NCBI RefSeq assembly: GCF_029360775.1
Contig: NZ_JARKMZ010000010.1
Span: 1 to 64,000, forward strand
Source: Daejeonella sp. H1SJ63
GTDB lineage: Bacteria; Bacteroidota; Bacteroidia; Sphingobacteriales; Sphingobacteriaceae
Direction: 5' to 3'
DNA length: 64,000 nt
Under the pieces are notes generated by a model. It was not told the DNA's origin. It saw only the letters and a list, made by a program, of their open reading frames with translations, and searched no databases. Below are positions 25,448 to 36,059 of this stretch, in pieces; position 1 is the first letter of the stretch; every line of letters begins with the position of its first letter. Made by a program: the position numbers and the translations under genes.

Positions 25448-25611
25448 TTTTCTCTTTTTTTATTAGTATTTAGTAGCTGGTACTGAGTAATCAGATTATT
25501 TTAATGTATCCAATACTGAGTATTTACTTATCTCTTAAAACTTAAAACGTACAACGTATAACTTAAAACGTATAACTTAAAACGTACAACGTATAACTTA
25601 AAACCTATCCC
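25448..25611. repeat. Word-repeat tract between leuA and leuC
   Basis: The gap holds TTAGTATTTAGTAGC-like words near 25461-25500, then at least four drifting copies of CTTAAAACGTACAACGTATAA (25540-25607). It is part of the operon transcript. The same ACGTTTTAAG vocabulary, in either orientation, fills two other gaps of this operon. Confidence 0.7.
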
Positions 25612-27120
25612 TTAAACAAACTTATTCAAAGCATCTAAATAGGCATTTGCCGAAGCACGTACAATATCAGTACTGAATCCGTACCCTTTGTAGCTCTTGC
25701 CTTCATTCATAACCAGCATATCCACTTTGCTCACATCATCGCTTCCGCTGTGTATAGAATGAATATTAAATTCCTTGATATTAAAGTTTCTTCCGATGAT
25801 TTTTTCAATTGCTTTAATGGTGGCATCAACCGGGCCGTTTCCATTTGAACTTGCCTCATGGTCAGTGCCTTTGTAATGCAATTTAATGCTGGCTTCAGGG
25901 CTTGCCTGATCGCCACAGCTTACCTGCAAACTCTTGATTGAAAGTCCATCCTTATAATTCGATTCGGCTCTGTCGCCCATAAGCAGCAGGATATCATCAT
26001 CTTTAATTTCTTTTTTGCCATCAGCCATAGTCAGGAAGCGCTCATAAACCTGATCAAGATCGATACGGTCCATTGTATATCCCAAACGTTCAAGATGATG
26101 ATTCAAAGCATGTCTGCCACTTCTGGCAGTCAGGATGATTTCTGACTGATCAATACCCACATCTTCAGGATTAATGATCTCATAGGTTTCCCTGTGTTTC
26201 AATACTCCATCCTGATGAATTCCGGAGCTGTGCGCAAATGCATTTTTTCCTACAATCGCTTTATTAGGCTGAACAGGCATGCGCATCATACGGCTGACCA
26301 TTCCACTCAGTTCATAAAGATGTTTGCTGTTTACCTTATGCGTGAAGTTAAGACTTTTATGCGTTTTAAGGATCATTACGACCTCTTCAAGAGCTGTGTT
26401 CCCGGCACGTTCGCCTATCCCATTGATGGTACATTCTACCTGTCGTGCCCCATTCTGAATACCTGCAATGCTGTTCGCTGTTGCAAGTCCGAGGTCATTA
26501 TGGCAATGAACAGATATGATTGCCTGATCAATATTTTTTACATTCTCTTTCAGGAAAAGAATCTTTTCGCCGTATTGTTCCGGAAGACAGTAGCCGTTAG
26601 TATCCGGAATATTTACAACAGTAGCACCTGCAGCAATAACAGCTTCAACCATTTTAGCCAGGAAAACATTGTCGGCTCTTCCGGCATCTTCGGCGTAAAA
26701 CTCAATATCTTCAACAAAGCTTTTGGCATATTTTACAGCTTCAACGGCACGTTCCAGAATAGCTTCGCGGGTACTGTTGAATTTATATTTGATATGATTA
26801 TCCGAGGCTCCGATTCCGGTATGGATACGCGGCCTTTTAGCAGACTTCAATGCTTCTGCTGCACAATCAATATCTCCTTTATTGGCACGGGTAAGCGCAC
26901 AGATAACAGGTTCACGAATTGCTTTGGAAAGCTCAACCACACTTTGGAAATCGCCGGGGCTTGAGATCGGGAAACCGGCTTCGATGATATCAACTCCAAG
27001 TTTTTCGAGGGCTTTACCGATTTCAATTTTTTCTACGGTAGATAATTGACAGCCCGGGACCTGTTCTCCATCTCTGAGAGTGGTATCGAAAATATAAATG
27101 CGGTTTGGATCGTGTAACAT
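25612..27120 (-). CDS. leuA: 2-isopropylmalate synthase
   Basis: 502-aa LeuA, which condenses acetyl-CoA with 2-oxoisovalerate as the first leucine-specific step. [13 protein letters not shown] (11-23), the metal-binding [32 protein letters not shown], and [17 protein letters not shown] are all canonical. A C-terminal LeuA-dimer domain (about 390-500) is where leucine feedback normally acts. It lies 42 bp downstream of the leuC'-'leuD chimera. Confidence 0.94.
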   Translation of the reverse strand: MLHDPNRIYIFDTTLRDGEQVPGCQLSTVEKIEIGKALEKLGVDIIEAGFPISSPGDFQSVVELSKAIREPVICALTRANKGDIDCAAEALKSAKRPRIHTGIGASDNHIKYKFNSTREAILERAVEAVKYAKSFVEDIEFYAEDAGRADNVFLAKMVEAVIAAGATVVNIPDTNGYCLPEQYGEKILFLKENVKNIDQAIISVHCHNDLGLATANSIAGIQNGARQVECTINGIGERAGNTALEEVVMILKTHKSLNFTHKVNSKHLYELSGMVSRMMRMPVQPNKAIVGKNAFAHSSGIHQDGVLKHRETYEIINPEDVGIDQSEIILTARSGRHALNHHLERLGYTMDRIDLDQVYERFLTMADGKKEIKDDDILLLMGDRAESNYKDGLSIKSLQVSCGDQASPEASIKLHYKGTDHEASSNGNGPVDATIKAIEKIIGRNFNIKEFNIHSIHSGSDDVSKVDMLVMNEGKSYKGYGFSTDIVRASANAYLDALNKFV

Positions 27121-27162
27121 ATTTCTTCTTTTTATAAAGCAAAAGCTTTATCAGGATTCTTT

Positions 27163-28188
27163 CTAATAGGCGATGTTTTGATGCCCTTTATATATGTTGA
27201 GAGCTTTATTGTTCTCAAATTCTTCAATTTCTTCAAGCCGGCTTAGTAAATAGTCGGTATCATTATAACCAGCTATTATTGCAGCTCCTTCAAATGTGAT
27301 CATCCCTGATCTTTCTTCGGATGATCTGGAAGTAATCAGTTTTGAAATGCCGATACCGTAATTACCGGGTCTGATATCTTCAGCATCAAACTCGAGCACT
27401 TCATCATAAACAGAACTTTCATCTGATCTCAGACTTTCCCAAAAACCAGGGATGTCTTCAATGTTTTCACCGTAGGACATGGAATTCTGCTTAAAAATGT
27501 ATTCAAGCGTTGTTTCATCGGGAGCAATCAGCCCGCCAACTGCACCGATCTCTTTGCTTAACCCGCAAAGAGCGATGCGGTCTTCCATACTCAGGTTCAG
27601 GAGGGTATCACCTCCGTATTCAATAAAATAAGCATTAGCTCCATCTGCTGTAATCTCAGATATGAGGTAATGATTGATGTCTTTTACTCCAAGTCCCTTA
27701 GCCAGTTTGCCGTTAACTTCAACTTTCATCCGTTTCGGCTTGTTGATCAGAAAACATTGGGTGGCAAGCACCTGCTCAACCAAAAAATCATTTATGCCAA
27801 TGGCTATTGCTCCGAGAGCTCCAAATACACCGGCATGTTTTGTATCACATATTACTGTTTGTCCGGGGAAAGCAATGAGCGGAAGAGGTTCTCCCGTACG
27901 GTATTCCTCAATTCTTTCCAGATCAAAATCACTGCAATTTCTATGAAGCAGGTCAATTTGAAAACGTGAAAGATCACTGAGAGGAATATGTTCCAATCCC
28001 TTTTCAGTCAATACTATAGTTTGCCCTGGTCTTAAAACCGGAATTCGTCTTTTACGCAGGCCTTCAAAAGCTGCAGGACTCGTTACTTTATTGATAATGT
28101 GAGTATCAATATATAAAGTATCAGGGAACCCGGCATTTCTGCTGACGACATGTTCATTCCAGATCTTATCAAACAGTGTTTGTGCCAT
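27163..28188 (-). CDS. LeuC-like protein lacking the Fe-S half, with a LeuD-like tail
   Basis: 341-aa open frame in the operon between ilvC and leuA. Residues 1 to about 283 align along their length with LeuC 1 to about 300 (shared TLFDKxW start, VTSPxAFxGLRxR, FGALGAIAIGI, NGKLAKG, ANAYFIEYGG, GGLIAPDETT). All three [4Fe-4S] cysteines and the domain that carries them are absent, and LeuC's [12 protein letters not shown] reads CDTKHAGVFG. The end (residues about 297-325: ITFE, IIAGYNDTDYLL, EIEEFE) instead resembles the LeuD C-terminus (MINGFDDIDYLV, EIQEFA). This is what a duplicated leuC-leuD pair would leave after one internal in-frame deletion. Isomerase activity is very unlikely. The frame is intact and the positions conserved with LeuC look selected, so a regulatory or structural role is possible. 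Confidence 0.75.
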   Translation of the reverse strand: MAQTLFDKIWNEHVVSRNAGFPDTLYIDTHIINKVTSPAAFEGLRKRRIPVLRPGQTIVLTEKGLEHIPLSDLSRFQIDLLHRNCSDFDLERIEEYRTGEPLPLIAFPGQTVICDTKHAGVFGALGAIAIGINDFLVEQVLATQCFLINKPKRMKVEVNGKLAKGLGVKDINHYLISEITADGANAYFIEYGGDTLLNLSMEDRIALCGLSKEIGAVGGLIAPDETTLEYIFKQNSMSYGENIEDIPGFWESLRSDESSVYDEVLEFDAEDIRPGNYGIGISKLITSRSSEERSGMITFEGAAIIAGYNDTDYLLSRLEEIEEFENNKALNIYKGHQNIAY

Positions 28189-28301
28189 TGAGTTTTACGT
28201 TGTACTTTTTGAGTTATACGTTATACGTTTTAAGTTTTAAGTATTTGCACTATAGTGATTTACTTTTAACTTACAACGTATAACGTACGACGTATTACTT
28301 A
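28189..28301. repeat. Long imperfect hairpin of word repeats between ilvC and the LeuC-like gene
   Basis: Arms at 28219-28243 and 28261-28285 are 25 nt each and pair with three mismatches; the 17-nt loop contains the perfect palindrome CACTATAGTG (28248-28257). The words are ACGTTATACGTTTTAAG and its complement. Such a stem in the operon mRNA could block exonucleases or alter expression on either side. Confidence 0.75.
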
Positions 28302-29357
28302 CTACTTCTCAGGCTGATTCTCAGGACGCAGACTTCTCACTGCCTGACCTGCCTGCCAGATTTCGCTGTCATGCAAAGTCTTAAGTTCTGCCTCCAGTTT
28401 TACACGGTAATCAGGCTGGCTGTTCAATTTGATAGTACGCTCTGCTTCTTTACCTGTTGCAACGCTTTCATAAAGCTCATCAAATACCGGCTGGGTAGCA
28501 TCACGGAAACGACCTTTCCAATCTAATGCACCACGCTGAGCAGTAGTAGAACAGTTTGCATACATCCAGTCCATACCGTTTTCAGCAACTAATGGCATTA
28601 AACTCTGAGTTAATTCTTCAACAGTTTCGTTGAATGCTTCAGAAGGAGAGTGTCCGTTTCTGCGAAGAGTATTGTACTGTGCTTCGAAGATACCTGCAAT
28701 AGCACCCATCAGCGTACCACGCTCACCTGTAAGGTCAGAGAATACTTCTTTACGGAAATCAGTTTCGAACAGGTAACCTGAACCAACACCGATACCTAAA
28801 GCGATAGCACGGTCTCTTCCTCTGCCTGTAGCATCCTGATGAACTGCAAATGAAGAGTTCAGACCCTTACCTGCAAGGAATAAACGGCGTAATGAAGTTC
28901 CTGATCCTTTTGGAGCAACCAGGATTACATCGATATCAGCAGCTGGGATGATTCCTGTTTGTTCTTTGTAAGTGATACCAAATCCGTGAGAAAAGTAAAG
29001 CGCTTTTCCCGGAGTTAAGTACTTCTTAATTGTAGGCCAAAGAGCAATCTGACCTGCATCTGATAACAGATACTGAATGATTGTGCCTTTTTCAGCAGCT
29101 TCTTCAATTTCAAAAAGAGTTTCTCCCGGTACCCAACCATCAGCGATAGCCTTATCCCATGTTTTTGAGTCTTTACGCTGACCGATAATTACTTTGATAC
29201 CATTGTCGCGCAGGTTTAATGCCTGTCCCGGGCCCTGAACACCATAGCCAATAATTGCTACGGTTTCATCCTTTAAAATTTCACGAGCCTTGTCTAATGG
29301 GAATTCTTCGCGGGTTACTACCTCTTCTATAACCCCGCCGAAATTGATCTTTGCCAT
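28302..29357 (-). CDS. ilvC: Ketol-acid reductoisomerase
   Basis: 351-aa enzyme that converts acetolactate and acetohydroxybutyrate to dihydroxy acids using NAD(P)H and Mg2+. The N-terminal Rossmann fingerprint is GYGVQGPGQALNLRDNG, followed by the cofactor loop IIGQRKDSKTW. Metal- and substrate-binding residues sit in SDLTGERGTLMGAIAGIFEAQY. The length is that of the short class. It follows ilvN by 57 bp in the operon and precedes the 113-bp hairpin gap. Confidence 0.94.
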   Translation of the reverse strand: MAKINFGGVIEEVVTREEFPLDKAREILKDETVAIIGYGVQGPGQALNLRDNGIKVIIGQRKDSKTWDKAIADGWVPGETLFEIEEAAEKGTIIQYLLSDAGQIALWPTIKKYLTPGKALYFSHGFGITYKEQTGIIPAADIDVILVAPKGSGTSLRRLFLAGKGLNSSFAVHQDATGRGRDRAIALGIGVGSGYLFETDFRKEVFSDLTGERGTLMGAIAGIFEAQYNTLRRNGHSPSEAFNETVEELTQSLMPLVAENGMDWMYANCSTTAQRGALDWKGRFRDATQPVFDELYESVATGKEAERTIKLNSQPDYRVKLEAELKTLHDSEIWQAGQAVRSLRPENQPEK

Positions 29358-29414
29358 ATTGTTTTGTTTTTACTTTGTTTTTATTGTTTGTTGAATGTCT
29401 GTTAATTTTTTTGA

Positions 29415-30035
29415 TTACATGGTAAATATTCTCTGACCCTTGTTCAGGTATTCATTTTCTGAAGTCTCTTCGCCCGGCTCTGCTCTTTCAAATTCACGCA
29501 GTTTGCGGTTAAAGCCATCACTGTGCTTGATAATTGCAACTCTTGCACTGCGAACAAATTCAATCAGTCCGAATGGTTGTAATATTTTGATCAGTGCATC
29601 GGTTTCTTCACGATGTCCGGTAGTTTCAAATACGGTATAATCTTTACGGATCACCACCGCTCTTGCACCGTTTTCACGAAGAAGGCGCTCTACACTTGCT
29701 TTTTCAGCAATGATATCAGTTGGCACCTTGTAAAGCGCAAGTTCCTGCCAGATCACTTCTTCATTGGTATTATAATATACTTTCAGTACTTCTACCTGCT
29801 TTTCAATCTGTCTTGACAGCTTTCTAACCACATCTTCAGTTTCGTTTACCACGATATTGAAGCGGTGAATACTCTCAATTTCTGAAGGAGAAGTATTGAG
29901 GCTGTGAACATTGATTTTGCGTCGGGTGAAAATGATCGCGATCCTGCTCAGAAGCCCGATCTGATTTTCAGTGTAAACAGTAATGTTAAACTCCTGTTTA
30001 CCTGACACTTTTTCTGCATTATTCTGACTGCTCAT
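29415..30035 (-). CDS. ilvN: Acetolactate synthase small (regulatory) subunit
   Basis: 206-aa regulatory subunit. The N-terminal ACT domain (about 15-90) reads FNITVYTENQIGLLSRIAIIFTRRKINVHSL, the usual valine-binding fold, followed by a second ACT-like region (about 95-175, with ELALYKVP and ETTGHREETDALI). It binds the catalytic subunit, raises its activity and confers feedback inhibition. It starts 42 bp after ilvB. Confidence 0.93.
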   Translation of the reverse strand: MSSQNNAEKVSGKQEFNITVYTENQIGLLSRIAIIFTRRKINVHSLNTSPSEIESIHRFNIVVNETEDVVRKLSRQIEKQVEVLKVYYNTNEEVIWQELALYKVPTDIIAEKASVERLLRENGARAVVIRKDYTVFETTGHREETDALIKILQPFGLIEFVRSARVAIIKHSDGFNRKLREFERAEPGEETSENEYLNKGQRIFTM

Positions 30036-30077
30036 ATTTTATCTTTTTTCGGTTCGGATAATCTATCTGAACGTTTA

Positions 30078-31814
30078 TTATTTCAATCTGATCTCACTTA
30101 CACTGCAACCCTGTGGTACCATTGGGAATACATTGTTTTCTTTGGTTACCATTACTTCCAGCAGGAATGAACCTTTGGTGTTCAGCATTTCCTCTAATGA
30201 TGAACTAATATCACCGCGGTTTGAAATGCTCTTTCCTTTGATGCCATAAGCTGCTGCCAATGCCACAAAATCAGGACTTTGAATATCTACAAATGAGTAA
30301 CGGTGATCATTGAACAGCTCCTGCCATTGTCTAACCATTCCGAGGAAGTTATTATTCAGAATAAGAATCTTTACATCCACTCCATATTGCATGATTGTTC
30401 CAAGTTCCTGAAGAGTCATCTGGAATCCGCCATCGCCAATTACGGCGACTACATGTCTGTCGGGCGCACCATATTTTGCACCGATAGCTGCCGGTAAAGC
30501 AAAACCCATTGTTCCTAATCCACCACTTGTTACGTTGCTGCGGGTATTATTCAGTTTTGAATATCTGCAGGCAACCATCTGGTGCTGACCAACATCGGTT
30601 ACTATTACAGCATCGCCACCCGTTAATTCATTTAATTTGTTGATCACTTCACCCATGGTAAGCTCTCCGCTCTGAGGCTCAAGTTCAGCTTTGATCACAG
30701 CATCAACTTCCATTTTAGTATACTCCCTGAACTTATTCAGCCAGTCGGTATGCTTTTTCTCTTCAATTAATTCAGTTAAAGCAGGGAGTGTTTCTTTACA
30801 ATCGCCCCAAACCGGAACAGTGGTCTGTACGTTTTTATCAATTTCGGCCGGGTCAATATCCAGATGGATAACTTTAGCCTGTTTTGCGTATTTATCCAAA
30901 CGGCCGGTAACCCTGTCGTCGAACCTCATTCCGATTGCGATGAGTACATCACATTCGTTGGTCAGCACATTTGGACCGTAGTTACCATGCATTCCAAGCA
31001 TTCCTACGTTCAATGGATGGTCTGTAGGAATAGCTCCTGCACCCAACAGGGTCCAGGCAGATGGGATACCGCTTTTCTCAACAAAAGCCTTGAATTCTTT
31101 CTCAGCCTCACCAAGAATTACTCCCTGACCGAATAATACAAATGGCTTCTTCGCCTGATTAATCAGCTCAGCAGCCTGTTTGATATATTCTTTACGGATA
31201 ATCGGTTTCGGACGGTAGCTGCGAATATGATTACATGGAATATAACCGCTGTAATCAAACTTCTGGATCTGAGCATTTTTAGTAATATCTATCAAAACCG
31301 GACCCGGTCTTCCGCTGCGTGCAATATAAAATGCCTTGCTGATTACTTCCGGAATTTCGGTAGCATCAGTAACCTGGAAGTTCCACTTGGTTACAGGTGT
31401 GGTGATATTGATCACATCGGTTTCCTGAAAAGCATCAGTTCCCAGAAGGTGCGCAAACACCTGCCCGGTGATACATACCAGAGGAGTACTGTCGATCATT
31501 GCATCGGCAAGTCCGGTAACAAGGTTAGTTGCTCCGGGACCACTGGTTGCAAATACAACTCCTACTTTACCTGAAGTTCTTGCAAAACCCTGTCCGGCAT
31601 GAATTCCACCCTGCTCATGTCTTACCAGAATATGATTAAGCTTATCCTTGTAGTCGTATAAGGCATCGTAGATCGGCATGATTGCTCCACCCGGATATCC
31701 GAAAATGACTTCAGTACCTTCCGCGATAAGTGCCTCCAAAAGTGCTACAGATCCTGTAACTTCAATCGTCTCTACCCCGCTTGGGTTGCCTATTGCCTGC
31801 TGCTCAATTTCCAT
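30078..31814 (-). CDS. ilvB: Acetolactate synthase large (catalytic) subunit
   Basis: 578-aa ThDP enzyme that makes acetolactate or acetohydroxybutyrate. Visible are the N-terminal VTGSVALLEALIAEGTEVIFGYPGG with the catalytic Glu in VRHEQGGIHAGQGFAR, an FAD-binding middle domain, and the C-terminal ThDP motif starting GDGGFQM and ending ILNNNFLG. It is the second structural gene of the operon, 50 bp after ilvD. Confidence 0.95.
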   Translation of the reverse strand: MEIEQQAIGNPSGVETIEVTGSVALLEALIAEGTEVIFGYPGGAIMPIYDALYDYKDKLNHILVRHEQGGIHAGQGFARTSGKVGVVFATSGPGATNLVTGLADAMIDSTPLVCITGQVFAHLLGTDAFQETDVINITTPVTKWNFQVTDATEIPEVISKAFYIARSGRPGPVLIDITKNAQIQKFDYSGYIPCNHIRSYRPKPIIRKEYIKQAAELINQAKKPFVLFGQGVILGEAEKEFKAFVEKSGIPSAWTLLGAGAIPTDHPLNVGMLGMHGNYGPNVLTNECDVLIAIGMRFDDRVTGRLDKYAKQAKVIHLDIDPAEIDKNVQTTVPVWGDCKETLPALTELIEEKKHTDWLNKFREYTKMEVDAVIKAELEPQSGELTMGEVINKLNELTGGDAVIVTDVGQHQMVACRYSKLNNTRSNVTSGGLGTMGFALPAAIGAKYGAPDRHVVAVIGDGGFQMTLQELGTIMQYGVDVKILILNNNFLGMVRQWQELFNDHRYSFVDIQSPDFVALAAAYGIKGKSISNRGDISSSLEEMLNTKGSFLLEVMVTKENNVFPMVPQGCSVSEIRLK

Positions 31815-31864
31815 AATAAAAATTCTTTATGTTAGAATGCTCTGATCGATGATCTGAACATTAA

Positions 31865-33544
31865 TTATTCTTCGTCAGTAACGCAGCCTTTGCTTGCGTT
31901 CTTTACCTGTTTAAAATATTTAAATAATACGCCGTTCTTTACCGGAGGTTCAGGCTGATTCCACTCTTTTCTCCTTTGTGCCATCTCCTCATCAGAGATC
32001 ATCACATTGATAGAGTTTTTGACGGCGCTGATCTCGATAATATCATTGTCTTTCACGAGTCCGATATTTCCACCTTCAAATGCTTCAGGTGTCATATGTC
32101 CTACAACAAATCCGTGAGTACCGCCTGAGAAACGTCCGTCGGTAATCAGAGCTACCGAAGCACCCAGTCCGGCACCAAAGATGGCAGAAGTAGGTTTCAG
32201 CATTTCAGGCATACCCGGGGCACCTTTCGGACCTACATTACGGATAACTACTACATCTCCGGCTTTAACCTTTCCACTGCTGATACCATGGATCAGTTCA
32301 AATTCTCCGTCAAATACACGTGCCGGACCGGTGAATGATTCGCCTTCTTTACCGCTGATCTTTGCAACCGAACCCTCAGGGGCCAGGTTACCATATAACA
32401 TTTGCAGGTGTCCTGTTTTCTTTACCGGGTTTTCATATGGCAGAATTACGTCCTGAGCACTGAAATCAAGGTCAGCAGCTTCCGCTACGTTCTCTGCAAG
32501 AGTTTTTCCTGTTACAGTTAAACAATCGCCATGGATAAGTCCTTTAGATAAAAGATATTTTAATACCGAAGGCATACCACCAATATCATGAACATCTTCC
32601 ATCATGTATTTACCGCTTGGTTTAAGGTCGGCAATAACAGAAGTTTCATCACTAATCTTCTGGAAATCTGCCAGAGTAAGTTCAATACCTACTGATTTAG
32701 CCATTGCAATCAGGTGTAATACCGCATTGGTAGAACCTCCAAGTACCATCACGGTAACCATGGCATTATGAAATGCCTTTCTGGTCATGATATCTCTTGG
32801 TTTGATATCCTTTTCAAGCAGAATACGAATATATTTACCGGCCTCCAGACATTCCTTCTTCTTTTCCTCACTCAAAGCAGGGTAGGAGGAGCTGTAAGGT
32901 AAGCTCATTCCCATTGCTTCAATGGCCGAAGCCATGGTATTAGCGGTATACATACCACCACAAGCACCAGCACCCGGACAAGCCTGCTTGATGATTCCCT
33001 GATAGTCTTCTTCAGCAAGATTGCCGGCAAGTTTCTGACCAAGAGCTTCAAAAGCCGAAACAATATTCAGTGATTGACCTTTATAATGTCCTGAATGGAT
33101 ACTTCCTCCGTAAACCATGATGGCAGGGCGGTTTAAACGTCCCATGGCCATGATGGCACCCGGCATGTTTTTATCACATCCCGGCAAGGCGATTACACCA
33201 TCATAATAATGTCCGCCACAAACAGTTTCAATCGAGTCGGCGATCAGATCCCTTGATACCAGAGAATAGCGCATTCCTTCTGTACCATTGGTAATACCAT
33301 CACTGATACCAATGGTATGGAACATTAAGCCTACGAGGTCATTATTCCAGACACCTTTTTTTACTACCTGAGCGAGTTCGTTCAGGTGCATATTACAGGT
33401 ATTACCATCATAGCCCATACTTACAATTCCGACCTGTGCTTTTGCCAGATCTTCTGTAGTCAGACCGATCCCGTATAACATGGCCTGAGAAGCCGGCTGT
33501 GTTGGGTCTTGCGTTACTGTTTTACTGAATTTGTTAAGTGCCAT
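31865..33544 (-). CDS. ilvD: Dihydroxy-acid dehydratase
   Basis: 559-aa Fe-S dehydratase that forms the 2-oxo acids leading to valine and isoleucine. Cluster and active-site motifs: [38 protein letters not shown], and the C-terminal [17 protein letters not shown] place the start at the ATG at 33544 ([10 protein letters not shown]). The frame is open to 33607, but those 21 codons run up to the T-run of the attenuator hairpin and look non-coding. It is the first structural gene after the leader peptide. Confidence 0.93.
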   Translation of the reverse strand: MALNKFSKTVTQDPTQPASQAMLYGIGLTTEDLAKAQVGIVSMGYDGNTCNMHLNELAQVVKKGVWNNDLVGLMFHTIGISDGITNGTEGMRYSLVSRDLIADSIETVCGGHYYDGVIALPGCDKNMPGAIMAMGRLNRPAIMVYGGSIHSGHYKGQSLNIVSAFEALGQKLAGNLAEEDYQGIIKQACPGAGACGGMYTANTMASAIEAMGMSLPYSSSYPALSEEKKKECLEAGKYIRILLEKDIKPRDIMTRKAFHNAMVTVMVLGGSTNAVLHLIAMAKSVGIELTLADFQKISDETSVIADLKPSGKYMMEDVHDIGGMPSVLKYLLSKGLIHGDCLTVTGKTLAENVAEAADLDFSAQDVILPYENPVKKTGHLQMLYGNLAPEGSVAKISGKEGESFTGPARVFDGEFELIHGISSGKVKAGDVVVIRNVGPKGAPGMPEMLKPTSAIFGAGLGASVALITDGRFSGGTHGFVVGHMTPEAFEGGNIGLVKDNDIIEISAVKNSINVMISDEEMAQRRKEWNQPEPPVKNGVLFKYFKQVKNASKGCVTDEE

Positions 33545-33605
33545 CTGATCTTTTATTTCTTTCCGTTGCCGGTTTGTATTATTTCTGTAATTAAAATTAG
33601 GTATC

Positions 33606-33635
33606 AAAAAAAAAGCCTTTCTTTCAAAGGAAGGC
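33606..33635 (-). terminator. Attenuator hairpin upstream of ilvD
   Basis: On the minus strand GCCTTCCTTT (33635-33626) pairs with AAAGAAAGGC (33624-33615) with one mismatch, and nine T follow (33614-33606). It lies 62 bp before the ilvD start and 31 bp after the leader peptide stop, which is the arrangement expected of a transcription attenuator. A competing antiterminator was not worked out. Confidence 0.75.
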
Positions 33636-33666
33636 GCCGGATTTTATTTCATGATATATTTAAATC

Positions 33667-33774
33667 TTACGCCTTTATTTTTGAAATGAGCAGAATGATA
33701 TTGAGAATGTAAATAATGAAAAGGACTCCCGGAATGGTCAGTTTTTGAGATATAAAATTCAAGGTACCGTTCAT
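33667..33774 (-). CDS. ilvL: Putative ilv operon leader peptide
   Basis: A 35-codon frame, ATG at 33774 and TAA at 33667-33669. Nine Ile, six Leu and one Val make up 16 of its 35 residues, densest in GVLFIIYILNIILLISKIK near the end. It is followed by the terminator-like hairpin and then ilvD, the classic layout for attenuation by charged branched-chain tRNAs: ribosome stalling on Ile/Leu/Val codons would prevent the terminator. Because the peptide is so hydrophobic, a small membrane protein is the alternative. Confidence 0.7.
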   Translation of the reverse strand: MNGTLNFISQKLTIPGVLFIIYILNIILLISKIKA

Positions 33775-34058
33775 TTTTTGGCAGATGTGTTTTCCTTATT
33801 TATTTATTTCTCAATTTAAGGTCTTAGCTTTTAAGTATCAATAGCGAGTGTAATTATTTTAAATTAGAATATTATTTTGTTTTAAATAAATATACAGAAT
33901 TATCTATCGAAAATTTTAAAAATGTATATTTTTAATGCTGAGCTTGTAGACCAAAACGGTTTTTGGTTTTCGGTTCAAAAAATCTGAGGGTCTTCGGAAA
34001 GGTTCATTTTCTTCCTGAAATCAGAAAATCATCGAAAAAAAATTAAATTTTCAGGCAT
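33775..34058. other. Intergenic region holding the ilv operon promoter
   Basis: This very AT-rich gap between atpC and the ilv leader must contain the ilv promoter, but I find no exact TAnnTTTG box on the minus strand. A small hairpin (ACCAAAA with TTTTTGGT, near 33952-33969) is the only clear structure. No gene is seen. Confidence 0.4.
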
Positions 34059-34090
34059 AAAAAAACCCTTCAGCTTTCAAGCAGAAGGGT
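34059..34090 (-). terminator. Terminator of atpD-atpC
   Basis: ACCCTTC and GAAGGGT arms (34065-34090 overall) enclose a GC-containing top; on the minus strand the stem is followed by seven T (34065-34059). It is 20 bp after the atpC stop. Confidence 0.85.
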
Positions 34091-34109
34091 CTTCTTTTTC
34101 TGGTATGGT

Positions 34110-34358
34110 TTAAGACTCCTGCGTTCCTTCTGCCAGTACCATGATGTTATTATTCAGGACCTCAATTACTCCTCCTTTAATGAAGATAGTTTCTTCGGTA
34201 TTGTCCTGTCTGATAATTACTTTTCCGTCTTCCAGACTTGAAATGATCGGGGCGTGATCCTTCAGAACTTCGAAAGATCCCATTGTTCCCGGAACGGTTA
34301 CAGATCTTACTTCTCCTTCGAATACTTTTTTATCAGGTGTTAATATTTCTAATTTCAT
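34110..34358 (-). CDS. atpC: ATP synthase F1 epsilon subunit (short form)
   Basis: 82-aa epsilon subunit, consisting essentially of the N-terminal beta-sandwich (LEILTPDKKVFEGEVRSVTVPGTMGSFEVLKDHAPIISSL). The C-terminal helical hairpin of longer homologues is missing, which is normal in Bacteroidota. It is linked to atpD but separated from it by a 79-bp hairpin tract. The other ATP synthase genes are elsewhere. Confidence 0.93.
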   Translation of the reverse strand: MKLEILTPDKKVFEGEVRSVTVPGTMGSFEVLKDHAPIISSLEDGKVIIRQDNTEETIFIKGGVIEVLNNNIMVLAEGTQES

Positions 34359-34437
34359 TTTTTTTGCGTATTGTGTAGTGCGTAGTGCGTATTGAGTTTG
34401 CTTTCGCTATACTTAATACGCTATACTCAATACTAAA
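34359..34437. repeat. Word-repeat hairpin between atpD and atpC
   Basis: Arms at 34368-34384 and 34417-34433 (17 nt, 14 pairing) built from the words GTGTAGTGCGTA and TATACTCAATAC. It lies in the atpDC transcript and could set the relative amounts of the two subunits (3 beta to 1 epsilon in F1); that effect is speculative. Confidence 0.65.
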
Positions 34438-35976
<1,539 letters not shown>

Positions 35977-36009
35977 TTAAGCCCGTTTTATAGGGCATTT
36001 TTCGGTCTG

Positions 36010-36039
36010 CAAAAATACTCTTTATCCCCGTAAATCAAA
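36010..36039 (-). promoter_or_regulatory. Promoter of atpD
   Basis: On the minus strand TTTG (36039-36036) and TATTTTTG (36017-36010) are separated by 18 nt, close to the Bacteroidota -33/-7 consensus (TTTG, TAnnTTTG). Transcription would start near 36003, giving a leader of about 60 nt. This is the clearest promoter in the window. Confidence 0.75.
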
Positions 36040-36059
36040 TACTTAATTAAAGTTTTTTT

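Noticed and set aside
26194-26964. 256-codon plus-strand frame inside leuA
   Set aside because: It is antisense to a fully conserved leuA; its Phe/Cys/Ser-rich composition is typical of a shadow frame.
27163-28188. Functional second isopropylmalate isomerase large subunit
   Set aside because: All three iron-sulfur cysteines and the domain that carries them are missing, and the GDSHT active-site motif is not conserved.
28189-28301. Insertion sequence or MITE with target duplication
   Set aside because: The hairpin lacks a target-site duplication and a transposase; its arms are made of drifting short words rather than a fixed terminal repeat.
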